The notes beneath the pieces were generated by a model that searched no databases, was not told the DNA's origin, and saw nothing but the letters and a program-made list of their open reading frames with translations. This document shows, piece by piece, positions 1 through 10,462 of a stretch of DNA of 64,000 nt. Source of the stretch: Thozetella sp. PMI_491 (lineage: Eukaryota > Ascomycota > Sordariomycetes > Chaetosphaeriales > Chaetosphaeriaceae); contig MU270065.1 in assembly GCA_021432635.1 (NCBI GenBank), forward strand, positions 62,001-126,000, written 5' to 3'. The translations under genes were made by a program, and so were the position numbers. Every line of letters starts with the position of its first letter. The stretch's first letter is position 1.

Positions 1-1494
1 AATTTCACCGGCGCGGAGTTGGTTCGTGTCATACGGCATTCCCAGCCAAGGCGAGATGCCGTGAATGCGGGCCGGCTGCAGCGAGTTTAGGCACTTGCAT
101 GGGCTTGGTACAGTAACTGGAGACTGGAGAGGCATCCCCACGCAAGATGCAGGACAATGGAAAATTGGGGATGATCTGCGACCTCGTGGTTTCTCGACTT
201 GGCAAGTAAAAGCAGCAGCAGGCAAGGGAGAGGGCATGGTGAAGAGGCTGGCGGTGAAAGTCGATCACCCGGCGGCGAGGCGAGCTGGAAAACGGCCGAG
301 GGGTCGAGCTTGCCACTTTTACAAAACTTTTTTTTTTCCTATTTGGTCCCTACGACATCTGTTCCCTGTGGGTTGGGAGAAGTCAGGCAATTGTGTGGCA
401 CAAGTTCCATTACCAAATAGCAAAAAGCCAGGGCGAGTCAAGAGAGCCTCGTGCGTAGTACGGGGCGAAATTCGCTCTTCAGATGATGCTTCAGATGCCA
501 ACCGGGCGTTCAGGATCGTAAACTTTTCCTTCTTTGACAACCCGATCCGACTCGATCGCATTGCTGGAAGCCCAGGCACGCAGTCCCTGGCGCATTCCTC
601 GTCTGTTCTTGTCTTGCCGTTACACGCGTGAGACAAGAGTCACTCACTAAACCTGGCACGGCCTTCCTCCGATTATACATTGCGTCCAAACGGCCTCGGC
701 TTGGCTACGGGATCTCCAGGTGTCGCAGAAGAACCGCCCGGCGGGCTTGGGTTTGTCTGGTGAAATATCACACCAGTTCAATTCTGTAGAGTTCAGGTGC
801 AGCGTCCGCCTGTGGATACCAGGAACTATATTGTACATCACTCCACACTACCTTGTTTGCCTCCTTAACCGTAGCGCACGTACCCTAGAATGGGTAAGGT
901 TTATACGGTATATACAAGAAGGGTTGGGTTTCTGGAACTTCCAGATGGTTCATTTTCAAAATATCCTTACTCTCGCTCTACCTCCTGGACTTCAAATACG
1001 CATGCATATGCAGAGAGGCCCAATGTCCTTGTGGGTGTCCTCGGCCTCTGCTCCTGCTGTGCTGGTGTTGATATCTATGTTCTCTGTACTCGGGTGCTTT
1101 GAGGATAGCTAGGAAGACAGCATCGTTACCGGACGAGGGAGTCTGCACGTAGCATCGGCATCTTGGTCCCTCCATTGGGTTCACATACAATATCGAAACA
1201 TAGTCTGCAAGATGCCGAGGCTGGGTAACATGATATGAACCACGGCCCTGGCTTTTCCGCCAAATCCTCCCCAGATAACAAGGACAGCAATGTCCACGCA
1301 CATGCAAGGAGGCAAGTTGTAGTGGCTCGGAGGGCATACACACAGACGTATCATCTCCGGTCTTATCGCAAAAAGGGAGGCCACCGCAAGGCGAGGGCGA
1401 GACATGCAGGAAGGGAACTAGAGGGGAAAGGAAAAGAAAAAAAAACGGTAGGCCGCTTGTCGCTCCTCGCGGAGAGACTAACACACCAGACTGT
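1..1494. other. Gene-free left flank
   Basis: No reading frame here has a recognisable family, a plausible splice structure or biased codon use; the longest frames (65-631 plus, 978-1559 minus) are Arg/Pro/Ser-rich chance translations. A poly-T run lies near 330-340. It may hold the flank of a gene outside the window. I see no RNA gene here. Confidence 0.6.
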
Positions 1495-1601
1495 TGATCG
1501 AACCCAGGCTCGAACTGGGGACCTTCTGTGTCCACAGGACGATTCTTTGACGAACCCATTCCATGTTAGACAGATGCGATAACCAACTACGCCATCCGAC
1601 C
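1495..1601 (-). tRNA. tRNA-Val (anticodon AAC) with intron
   Basis: Read on the minus strand, a full cloverleaf forms: a 7-bp acceptor stem (GGTCGGA with TTCGATC, including G-U pairs), T8, a GCG/CGC D-stem with a GTTGG-containing loop, an anticodon stem TCTGT/ACAGA, a CCCAG/CTGGG T-stem and T-loop TTCGAGC, then discriminator A73. The anticodon loop reads C-T-AAC-A, giving valine. A 33-nt intron (1531-1563) sits one base 3' of the anticodon, the canonical eukaryotic position. Removing it leaves a 74-nt tRNA. The encoded strand has no CCA, as expected for a nuclear tRNA. The gene stands alone, upstream of the poly-G gap. Confidence 0.93.
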
Positions 1602-3942
1602 AATCGATGGACGCAACGGAGTCAATTTTGAGTTGATGAAGGGCGACAACGATCTGTGGGCATCGCGTGCGCTAGGTATTATGAGCGATCCACCGAGCTA
1701 CCATGACAAGGGGGAAAGCAACCCGGCAGCTATGGAGCACTCTTTGACGTGGACACGATGTCCAGCCAGCACGGGGCAGCTGCTACGAAACAACGGGGTT
1801 TGCGTGCCCTACCCACCGCAGCGTGCCACCTAAAGGCCGGGCTGCTGCTATGCCGCTATGCAACGCGGGCACCGGCGTCGAGAACGAGGCGCACAGAGGG
1901 CCAAAGGCGAGACATTTCTGAGGCCATGTCTCGCAGACTACGGAGCACGGCCGGAGGATGTGGGCCGTTGCGAAATGAACAGCATAGCAGAGACAGCCCG
2001 TGAATCGCTCTACAGTCGACCCTGGCTGCTAAGCACATGGCACATGCTTGCCCTGCTGTGACGGATGAGCTGGTCGAAATTTTTGACAATTTTTTTTTCT
2101 TCCCTTCTCTGAAATTATCCGCCTGGTCAAACCAGCCTAGTGGGATGGATGACTTAATGGTCTCGCATATACCGGGGACCTCGAGGGTTTGGGTGTAATT
2201 TTAGCCAGGGGTCTAGTCGGCCGAGCTGTTTACCATGCTGTACTACCTATAGTACAAATGCTGGAGCGACTAGGTTGCTGTCAATACAGTCATAGTGGGC
2301 TCTCTAGCGTGGTAGTTTAGTTAAAGGGTTCTGGTGTTAAGCCTTTCACGTCACTGTCTGGGGAGAAAGGGGGGGACCAGAGACAAGGGTCGAGTCACAC
2401 ACTCTCTCTCCTCGGTACGCAGAACGCGACTGGACTGTGCGGACGGGCAGGGCGAAGATCACTCTCCAGCATTACAAAGTACATACATTCGATGGCCTGC
2501 AACAGGGGTATACCAGGGTACCTCGCCACAAGGTGTGGACTACATACTGCGCATTGTACTCGCGTTGTTGTGTGTGTATAGGCTGCAGATGGAGGCGCCG
2601 ACAAGACTGGATTCATCGGAGGCTTTCCACATAACGCCATCTTTTGGTTCCCCCGCCCGGACCATTGGGCATGGCGATACCCATCTTCTTTTTCCAGAAG
2701 ATTGCAGGGAGCTCCGGGCGCGCTCCACACCGTCGCGCACCAATGAGGGTCGGCGGCCGTCGAGAGCCGGCAGCTTGTGGTTTATGCGCAAAAGGTTCGG
2801 GAGCGATGCAGGCGATACTACCCCCCCGGTATCAGATCATTTAGGCGGAGGGGGGGGGGGNNNNNNNNNNNNNNNNNNNNNNNNNNNNNNNNNNNNNNNN
2901 NNNNNNNNNNNNNNNNNNNNNNNNNNNNNNNNNNNGGGGGGGGGGGGGGGGGGGGGGGGGCTGATGAGAAGGCGATGATGATGGCTGGCTGGATGGATGA
3001 TGGTGGAGGGTAATGGCCGGGCCGTGGGACGGTGGGACTGGGGGGACGAGGCGGGAGACGGGCCAGGCAAAAGCCAGGACACCCCATCCGTGGTTGCTGG
3101 GTCAGGGCCCGGGGTTGTGCAGTGGTGGGGAGCACAGGGCGGTCAGTGGAGCGAGGGCCCCCTTTTTTCGGTAGGGCTCGCTGCTGAAAGTCGCTGCTAG
3201 CGGGCTTAGTGGGGGCGTGTGTGGGTGTGTGGGTGCCTGGGCTCTGTGGCCTGCCAGTGCCAGTGCCACCAGCGCGGGCCACGGGAGCCTGTGGCCGGCG
3301 CGCATCCGCAACGCCAGGGGGCCACCACAACCGGCCCTGCATGCAGGAGAGAGGGGGACGTGAGAGGCGCCTTTTGCTTTTCTGATCAACAAACAACAAA
3401 ATCGGTTTGCCAACCATTCACCGCGGAAAGATCCAGCAAAAAAAAAAAGGGGGGCCCGAGTTTGACGATCCGCGTCTGCTCTGCTTCTGCTTGCTGCAGC
3501 TATCCCTCTCCTCCCTCTTCCTCATCCTCCCCCGGATCCGCCAATCTGTTTTCCTTCCCCCACCCTTCTCTTCTTCCTCCGTGCGTGTCCTCATCATTCG
3601 CTCGGTTCGGTTGCTGTCCGTCGCCAAAAATCGTCCTGTCTCTTGTCCCGGTGCAAACCAAAAGGGCATGACTCGCTCTCGACTCTCTGTTTGACCTTCA
3701 CGGAAGCCCGCTGGGATCGACAGCCGTTACCTTTTCGTGGGCAATTAGACTTAGACGCGCGCGCCACTAGCAAAGAAAAGCAGCGCCCCCAAACAAAGCC
3801 GTCTTTCCCGCTAGTTGCAGAACAGCTTCGCCTTTTTGCGGGTTTTGCTTGCCGCCGGCCCCTGGGACGCACCACACCCCCCATTCGGTTGCTCCCCCAT
3901 CGCGACCTCTCCCGCCCATCTGCAACCCCCCATCATTGAGCG
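1602..3942. other. Gene-free region with assembly gap and pyrimidine-rich promoter
   Basis: No supported gene. It contains an N gap bounded by poly-G, G-rich sequence around 3000-3350 and, from about 3460 to 3940, strongly pyrimidine-rich DNA typical of a fungal promoter or 5' leader for the She3-like gene that follows. Frames crossing the N block are artefacts. Confidence 0.55.
2850..2960. other. Assembly gap inside poly-G tract
   Basis: A run of 11 G (2850-2860), then 75 N (2861-2935), then 25 G (2936-2960). The gap is bounded on both sides by the same homopolymer, so the true length of the G tract or of the missing DNA is unknown. Confidence 0.97.
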
Positions 3943-4279
3943 ATGCCCAGTCGACTCACCAAACCCCGACCGACTTCCAAGACCAAGTCAGGAATATTTT
4001 CCGCCCTTTCAGATTACGAGGGCGAGAGTGGTACGTAAAACTGTCTTTGGCCCCCTCCAACCCTTTGGACAAGCTCAGCCTCAAGTCGGTTACCATTGTC
4101 TGTGTCTGAAACAAACTCCCTCTCCCCTCCTCCACCCACCTGCAGCAGCATCCCAAGCTGCCCGCACGATGCATCCGCGCTCTGCCGCCCGAGCTTCTGT
4201 CCCTCCTAGACGCACCACCGACTGCCACGACATCGGGAAGAGCGACAAGAGCAACAAGAGCGAGCCGGGCTTTTGCTGA
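3943..4279 (+). other. Spliced upstream reading frame of the She3-like gene
   Basis: An ATG at 3943 opens a frame beginning MPSRLTKP and containing GIFSALSDYEGES. It runs to 4030, where a textbook donor GTACGT begins. A pyrimidine-rich acceptor follows at 4145 (TGCAG) or 4148 (CAG), both giving the same frame, which continues with basic/Ser-rich sequence to a TGA at 4277-4279, two bases before the ATG of the downstream coiled-coil ORF. The protein-like composition and good splice sites suggest real coding sequence. It could be the true N-terminus, separated from the main frame by a one-base sequencing or assembly loss in the TTTT run at 4271-4274, or a genuine spliced uORF. I cannot decide between these. 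Confidence 0.5.
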
Positions 4280-4281
4280 CC

Positions 4282-5667
4282 ATGTTTATGAAAGACTCGC
4301 TCTCGTCTCGCACCGATTCGGCGCGGGCGGTCACCACATCCGCCAAGTCGTCGACCTCGAGCAAGGTGGCCAAGTTCTTCTCGTCCTCCTCGCATGAGCG
4401 GTCATCATCCCGGACATCCCTCGCCAACGCCTCCGACGGCGCCGTGAGCGCCATGCCCTGGAGCGCCGCTAGCGGCAACTCCCAGGTTCGACAAAAACCA
4501 CTCCCTGCCGCCCCAATATCACAGTCCCTGGGGCGCATGAACTCGACCATCCGCACCGTCCAGAGCTTCGAGGGCCGCGACTCCGAAGATTCGAGCACCG
4601 ACGTCACCTCGCGCAACTCGGCCTTCTCCAGCTCGGTGAACAGCAATGCGAGCGGCCTCTCGGCCATGTCTCAACAACCACAACAATACCAGAAGGACTC
4701 CAGCTTTCGGATCAAAGGAAGCTTCTCGGCGGGAACCATGGACAGCTACACGACGACAACCTTGGACGTGCCGAGGTCACATCCGTCCGGAGCGGTACCG
4801 ATGAGACCGAGCGTCGAGATGTCGCGGTCGAGCGTAGAAATCCCGCAGAGGGAGAGCAGCCTGTCGGCCATCACGGTGAACGGCCAGCACATGCACGATG
4901 GCGAGATACATATGAACGGCGGGGATGCGGCGCGCGGCAAGACGGGACGCATGCTCGACAAGCTGATCGCAGAGAAAGAAGCTCTACTACGGGATTACAA
5001 GTACGAGAAGACGAAGGCCGAGGAGCTGCGGCAAGGGGCCAGGTTGCTGGCGGATAAGAACAAGCTGCTGGAAGAAGAGAAGGAGAAGAACAACCTCGAA
5101 AAGGACCTCATGGAGGCGCGCCTGGCTCGCAAGGAGCGCCAGGTCGAGACCTTGCAGGGGTCCATCATGTTGGAGAAGGCTCGCGCCGTGGAGGCCGGCG
5201 AGCGTGAGCGGACATGGCGGGCAGAGATGGAGCGGATACGGTCCGGCGCCAAGCGCGAGGTCGAGGAGGCCAGCACCCACGCGGCCCTGATGGAGGGCCG
5301 CTACAACGCCATCAGCAGCCACTGGAAAGACCAGGGCGACGAGGTCAAACGCGCCATGGCCAAGATGAAAATCCAGGTCACCACTCTGCTCGAGGAGCGT
5401 CGGAAAGACGACGACCGCATCGGCACGCTGCGAGACCTCTGCGATCAGCAGGATGGCAACATCCGTGACCTGCAAAAACAGAAGGACAGCATTTCGATAC
5501 AGTTCGAAAAATACAAGGCCGAGCAGGATGCCGCCTTGCACGACATCAAGACCAAGGCACGCGAGCGCGAGGAGGAGCAGGAGCGGACCCTCCGGGAGAC
5601 GAAAGAAGTGCTCGACAAGCTGAAGTGGGCCTTGAACGTAAATAACAACGTCAAGGGCGCCGAGTAA
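4282..5667 (+). CDS. She3-like coiled-coil protein (SWI5-dependent HO expression 3 family)
   Basis: A single-exon frame of 461 residues from the ATG at 4282; the two codons before it (TTG, CTG) are not likely starts. Residues 1-215 are Ser/Thr-rich and disordered. From about 225 (RMLDKLIAEKEALLRDYK) to the end is one long charged coiled coil with heptad-like Leu/Ala, including the segments YNAISSHWKDQGDEVKR and KEVLDKLKWALNVNNNV. This arrangement resembles filamentous-fungal proteins annotated as She3 homologues. In yeast She3 links myosin Myo4 to She2 and localising mRNA, but a transport role in this organism is inference. The family call comes from remembered resemblance of the coiled-coil block, so another coiled-coil adaptor is possible. 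It converges on the 6.6-9.5 kb gene. See the upstream reading frame entry for the uncertain N-terminus. Confidence 0.7.
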   Translation: MFMKDSLSSRTDSARAVTTSAKSSTSSKVAKFFSSSSHERSSSRTSLANASDGAVSAMPWSAASGNSQVRQKPLPAAPISQSLGRMNSTIRTVQSFEGRDSEDSSTDVTSRNSAFSSSVNSNASGLSAMSQQPQQYQKDSSFRIKGSFSAGTMDSYTTTTLDVPRSHPSGAVPMRPSVEMSRSSVEIPQRESSLSAITVNGQHMHDGEIHMNGGDAARGKTGRMLDKLIAEKEALLRDYKYEKTKAEELRQGARLLADKNKLLEEEKEKNNLEKDLMEARLARKERQVETLQGSIMLEKARAVEAGERERTWRAEMERIRSGAKREVEEASTHAALMEGRYNAISSHWKDQGDEVKRAMAKMKIQVTTLLEERRKDDDRIGTLRDLCDQQDGNIRDLQKQKDSISIQFEKYKAEQDAALHDIKTKAREREEEQERTLRETKEVLDKLKWALNVNNNVKGAE

Positions 5668-6591
5668 GGAGGGCATCGATTCCTTCTTTCTTTCCGGCCC
5701 CCTACTTCCGTTACGCCCGAGAACTTCGATTTCTCGAGGCCTTTAGGGAGAGCGAGTGAGAGGCCGTCCTCTTACTGATCGCCACACTACGATACCACAG
5801 ACGAACCAGGACCTCGGAGAAGCGCAAGTCGGGGCCCCCTACGCCGATGGGCTTTACGGCAAGAGCGCACCGAGGCCCTCTAGCTCTTTTGTTACTTTCT
5901 TATATGACACAGCGGGACCAGCGAGGAACATATACGGGCAGCCCAGGCAGCACGGACGACCCATTGGCGGCGACGCAAAGTCGCGAGAAGCTTGCGGACG
6001 ATCCACCATGGTGGCAAAATGCCCTCCCGCATTTCGACCAGCTCCAAGCAGACATTGACGTCTACGGTGGTGTTTTTTTATTATTCCGGCCTGGCTACTA
6101 CTACTCATTCAGCCCCCCTTGCCAGGGGCGGGGCTCTCATTGGATGGAGTTGAGGAACTTGGCGTTCAGACAATAGTTGTGATCTCCCTTCTCAGGAGAG
6201 GTTAGCAGGGCGGGTTGTAGGCACGAAATTGTTTTTTTGTTTGTATGTGCGTGTTTGGCTGTGATGACACGAAAGACTGGCAAGGCAGGGCAAACCGGCA
6301 TGGGCCTACCACACCGATCTTCAGAGCGAATTCGGCTGTTGAGACGACATCCAGGTGCTGTGAATAGACGGGGCTTCTTTTTGCTTCTCACTCTTCGGAT
6401 CTTTCATTCAAGTGGTTATACCCATTGACTCAGGTCCTGGTATCGGTAGCTAAGTTTCAAGAGACCGGTGCATATCATCTTTGTTCTAGGCGACGCGTAC
6501 CATCCGATCCACAAGCCACTCCCCATCCCACTAGTCCTACATAACGTCCGGGACACATTGTACAGCCGGCAAGGCGGGACACTTCCATTTT
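5668..6591. other. Intergenic, convergent 3' ends
   Basis: Lies between two genes that end toward each other, so it should hold both 3' untranslated regions. No ORF, tRNA or repeat that I can support. Confidence 0.6.
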
Positions 6592-9530
6592 CTACCAGAA
6601 AACTTGCTGATATTGAGGTCTCCGAGGACCCTGCCCCGTGGCGGGCGACCGCATAGGCCTCTGAGGGCCAGCGGCCGAAGAACCTGGCGGGTTGTTGGGT
6701 TGAGGAAGACGCTGGGTGGAAAGCTGGCCATTGTCGTTCGCATAACCAACCGGGCCAATCTTCCGTAAGACCAAGAGAGCTCTGTTAGACAAGTCACGCA
6801 ACACACCCAGGGACATCAGGTCGTCAAAGCTGTAGGGCGCCTTCTCGCCCAGAGATAGAGTTTCGTTTTGGACCAGCAGGGTCTCAGCCTTGGTTGATAA
6901 AATCGACATTTCGTACCAGCAGGCAGCACGTCCTTGCGCAGCCATCCGTTGCGTCATGGCATGGTCCCAGGGTCTAGCCCGGAAGTACCTCCAACCTTCT
7001 AGCTCCGCCGGCAAAGGCAATACCGACTCGATTCCCATCTCTCTAACTTCCGTGATGTCCAGAGCAGTCTCTCTATCATGACTCAAATACCGCCATTGGG
7101 TGAGGACACGCGCATTGGACACTTTGACAGTGCTGTTTCTACTGGTACCGAATCCGAATTCAGTGTCTTGAGTTCGACTGGTTTCCTGTTAGAGGTCTCT
7201 TCCACACCATTACAACACCAGAAAGTCTTACCCAACCTCGAGAGACTCCAGCAGCATCCTGGCGGCCTGGCCGTACTTCCTTTCCATCAAGGCTGTGTCG
7301 ACATGCGACAAGGTGAACCGAACATCCCAATCATGACGCAAACCATGCACCCAGACAGAGTGTCCATCATTATTCGGTTCCCTGATGGTATAACCAAAGT
7401 TTCCTATGGTATGGTCCTTGATATCGACAATGAAGTTCTCCTGGTCGCAGATGCAATATAGCGAGTATATGATGCAACGGCGCGAGGCACTGCCTTCCCA
7501 CAAGGCACGACTGTTGTCGCCATGCAATGCGATCACATTGTTCATATCCGAGATCGAGGTAGTCATGATTCGCGTGAAGTGGATGTGTTGCTCTCGGGTG
7601 AACTGAGCGTTGAGCCTAACCATCAACTCCGACTTTCTCCAGCCGTCGCTTGCCGAGTCAGCGTCATTGAATGCCAACGCAGTTAGATCCATACCGCTGA
7701 GGATGATGCGTCCGAAGTCAGCCCTTATCTGTACAACTCCTCTTCGGTATTCCGCCATCGAGCACATATTCTTTTGAGCCTCTTCAAGCTCCTGGTTGAA
7801 GGACTTGGCGGAATGGACGACAGCACCCCCAGTGGCGGCTGCAATTTTCCTGCCTAGACCAGCTTGTTGCCGCATGGTGTTGTGAAGGACCTCCGGCTCC
7901 AGTGGAGGCATGAACATACTCAGGCTCGTCCCAAGGTTAGACGCCAACGCGGCACCGCTAGCTGAGATCGCAGTCTGCGGGAGGGCGGCAAGATCTGCAA
8001 TTTCCTGATCTAGAGCCAACAATCGAGTATCATCGAGTCGAACGCTGCTGTCTGAAAGAAGGAGATGTAGCCTTTGGCTATCGAGTCTATCGAGACGCTC
8101 CTTAATAGTCTCAGGCGTAGTGATGGGTGCGAGCTCCGAGTGGCTCCTTACATCGTCACATGGATCCGCATTGATGAGAGTTCTAGTCACAGATCTTTCT
8201 GGTTGACTTTGTTCGTCGTCTCTGATAGACTGGTAATGAACAATTGGCTTGTTTTCAACAGGGATTGCGCCGTGTCTCAGGTTGGGCAAGTGGGAGCCGA
8301 TGTCGATGCGGGATAGTTGCGAGGTAGGCACTGGCGACAGGGGGACGAGGTCATCGGCATCAAAAAGACCATTCGAAATAATAGGCGCAGTCGACGGGAC
8401 TGGATCTTGTAAGCTCTCAATCCATGGCCTAATTTGGCTATCTTTGTCGGGCTCCGGCTCCTTGGGAAGAGTTTCCAGGCTCTTCTCCTTGGCATGTGGT
8501 ACCGGTCTGTCGCTTGAAAGGGGCTGCATTTTGCTGTCAAAGCCTTTCTTGGCTATCAGCCCGAGAACTGAGAGGTGAAAACCCTTCCTTGAATCATAAG
8601 GACAGAGTCTAATAGAGACACCTTGCTGGTACACTTTGTCGTAGCTGCATCGATTGGTTCTCAACGTGTCGAGCACCGTTGTTTCCGCCAGGCGTTTGTC
8701 AATGTTTACCATATACCGTGTTTCGGCGAAGTACTCTGCCGCCTTCTTTTCAACATAACCCTCTGTGTAAAGAAGATGTTCACGATGCCGTCTATGGTAA
8801 GTTGCAGAGAGGTGGAGGTGAAGGATCACCCCAAGCTTTGTGAATGTGGCATCCACCAATTCCTGAGAATCGGAGCCGATGTAGACCACTCGACCTGCCA
8901 AGTCATGAGAAATCTCAACACGGTTCTCTGCTGCAAACTCGGCAAAGTTAGGCAAAAGTTCACGGAAGGTTGGCGCGTTCTTGGCAGTCTCCAACCCAGT
9001 CCAGCGTGCTCTGTACTCGTGCTTGTCGAAGAATCGGGGGAGCTCATAGGATTTAGTGGGAGAGTCAGCCGAGGCTTGGGCTAATGGTGCTTTTGGAGAT
9101 GACAATAGAATCGAAATTAGGTCGCTCTTGAGAGATTCCTTTTGAATGTTAGAAATACATGGAATGGAGCGATAGGCACGGAGCAAGAAGCTCACAGGAC
9201 CGACATACCATGATTGTCCCGTCTTTGGCTACAATCTCTTCGGGCTCTAGATCATCTACCAGCAGTTGAAACTGCTGGCGGATCTCCTGAACATGTATTA
9301 CGTCACATATCACCTTCACAGATTTCATTTCATGGTCGTAGGTATAGTCCGCATTTAGCTAAGCCGTTAGAGCCACGATGCTGCGGAGTGATGCTGAAGC
9401 GAGACTTGCTTACTAGACTGAGCTCTCTCATCCCCTTCACAACCTGGTCAATGCCGGCAGGAAGCAGAGTCCACATCGAGGCGAGGTAGAATTCTGTCCA
9501 TTCAACTGCACTCTCGCGGGCGGGATCCAT
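6592..9530 (-). CDS. Conserved fungal protein of unknown function, 919 aa
   Basis: Four exons: 9414-9530, 9209-9358, 7232-9138, 6592-7177. The introns are 55, 70 and 54 nt, with CTAAC branch sites beside their acceptors, and the joined exons total 920 codons including the stop. I do not recognise a named family. The N-terminal third (to about residue 300) is a folded alpha/beta region with segments such as ISHDLAGRVVYIGSDSQ and VSIRLCPYDSRKGFHL, which could be a KH-like or other nucleic-acid-binding fold (inference). Residues 300-480 are low-complexity. A second folded part (about 500-850) includes GVVQIRADFGRIILSG and many conserved-looking Trp, and the tail is Pro/Gly/Gln-rich. No signal peptide or membrane segment. 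The even splice structure and two folded blocks argue for a real, constrained protein. Confidence 0.85.
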
Positions 9531-10462
9531 TTTTGCCGACGGGGGTGAGAGGAGACAACATGAGCCTTTTGCTACTGGCCAGGCGAGGAAGACAGAAAGG
9601 GGAACGCTCGTCGGGTTGGTATGGGTTGGCGAAGTTAAAGTCAGAGGGGAGTCGAAGAAGCTCCTTTGGTAAGTTTTATGCTCGAGATTTAGTAGGTGGG
9701 GTGAAAGGTGGTGTGGTAGAGGAAGGAGCGCTTGCTAGGCAAGAACAGAGGAGGCAGTGGTGCCTTGCCGTGCATGAGGAAAAAAAGCCTAGCACACTTG
9801 GGACAAGAAAGTTTTATAAAGATGGAAGAGTAACACATAAATATAGTTAAAAGTGGTTAATAAAACTCTCATTCTGATGTTTTCTCGAGACCGGGTTCAA
9901 GATACTGTCACTTCGCATGGTGAGTTAATTGATTGTTTATTACCCCTGAAATCCTATCCAGCTGGGCTTTGCGTGCATCAAACTTTGCACATCGTAATAA
10001 AGATGCCAAGTAACGAACACGAAGGCGACCGCGCGATCTAAATATTCAGAAACGACGAGAGGACCATATGCCTTTCATAGTTGCCTGCTGGCAACTATAT
10101 TGGTGATCCTGGCCGAACTCATTCATCGGCAATTGCTAATCCTAGTGATACTCTTACAGTCTTCAACGCCTTGCTGGGTCCTGGATGTACGGTCTTCAAA
10201 GAGTCAGGGGTTTTGGCACCCATGCTTCCTCTAAGACAATTTACTGGCCTGCAAGCATCGTTTCCCCTTCCAGACATTAGACCTCAGATGGGCCCCGGAT
10301 CATTGCCTGCTTTTCCCCCAGCCCTGCAACCATCCTTTTGTCGGTTTTGTTGTGGCGCCGAAATAGTTCTCCGCGAAGAGATTTAAAATCAAGAGTCCTA
10401 GGATGGGAATCTCTTTATCGTCGTAGTGTGGGTATCATAAACTGGTCCTCGCCTCATGCCGA
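9531..10462. other. Intergenic region, promoter of the 919-aa gene
   Basis: Upstream of the minus-strand 919-aa gene and downstream of PTA1. An AT-rich patch at about 9780-9870 includes TTTTATAAA. No supported gene. Confidence 0.55.

Noticed and set aside
65-631. 188-aa plus-strand frame near the left edge
   Set aside because: Chance composition, no family motif, no splice signals that improve it.
978-1559. 193-aa minus-strand frame
   Set aside because: Runs into the tRNA-Val gene and has the mixed composition of non-coding DNA.
2334-2978. Frames crossing the N block, up to 214 aa
   Set aside because: Contain translated N and poly-G; artefacts of the assembly gap.
4987-5676. 229-aa Leu-rich minus-strand frame
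   Set aside because: Antisense shadow of the Glu/Lys-rich coiled coil; no start context, family or splice support.
9780-9870. AT-rich patch as a possible RIP-mutated repeat
   Set aside because: Only about 90 bp, with no second copy or element structure visible in the window; ordinary AT-rich intergenic DNA is a simpler explanation.
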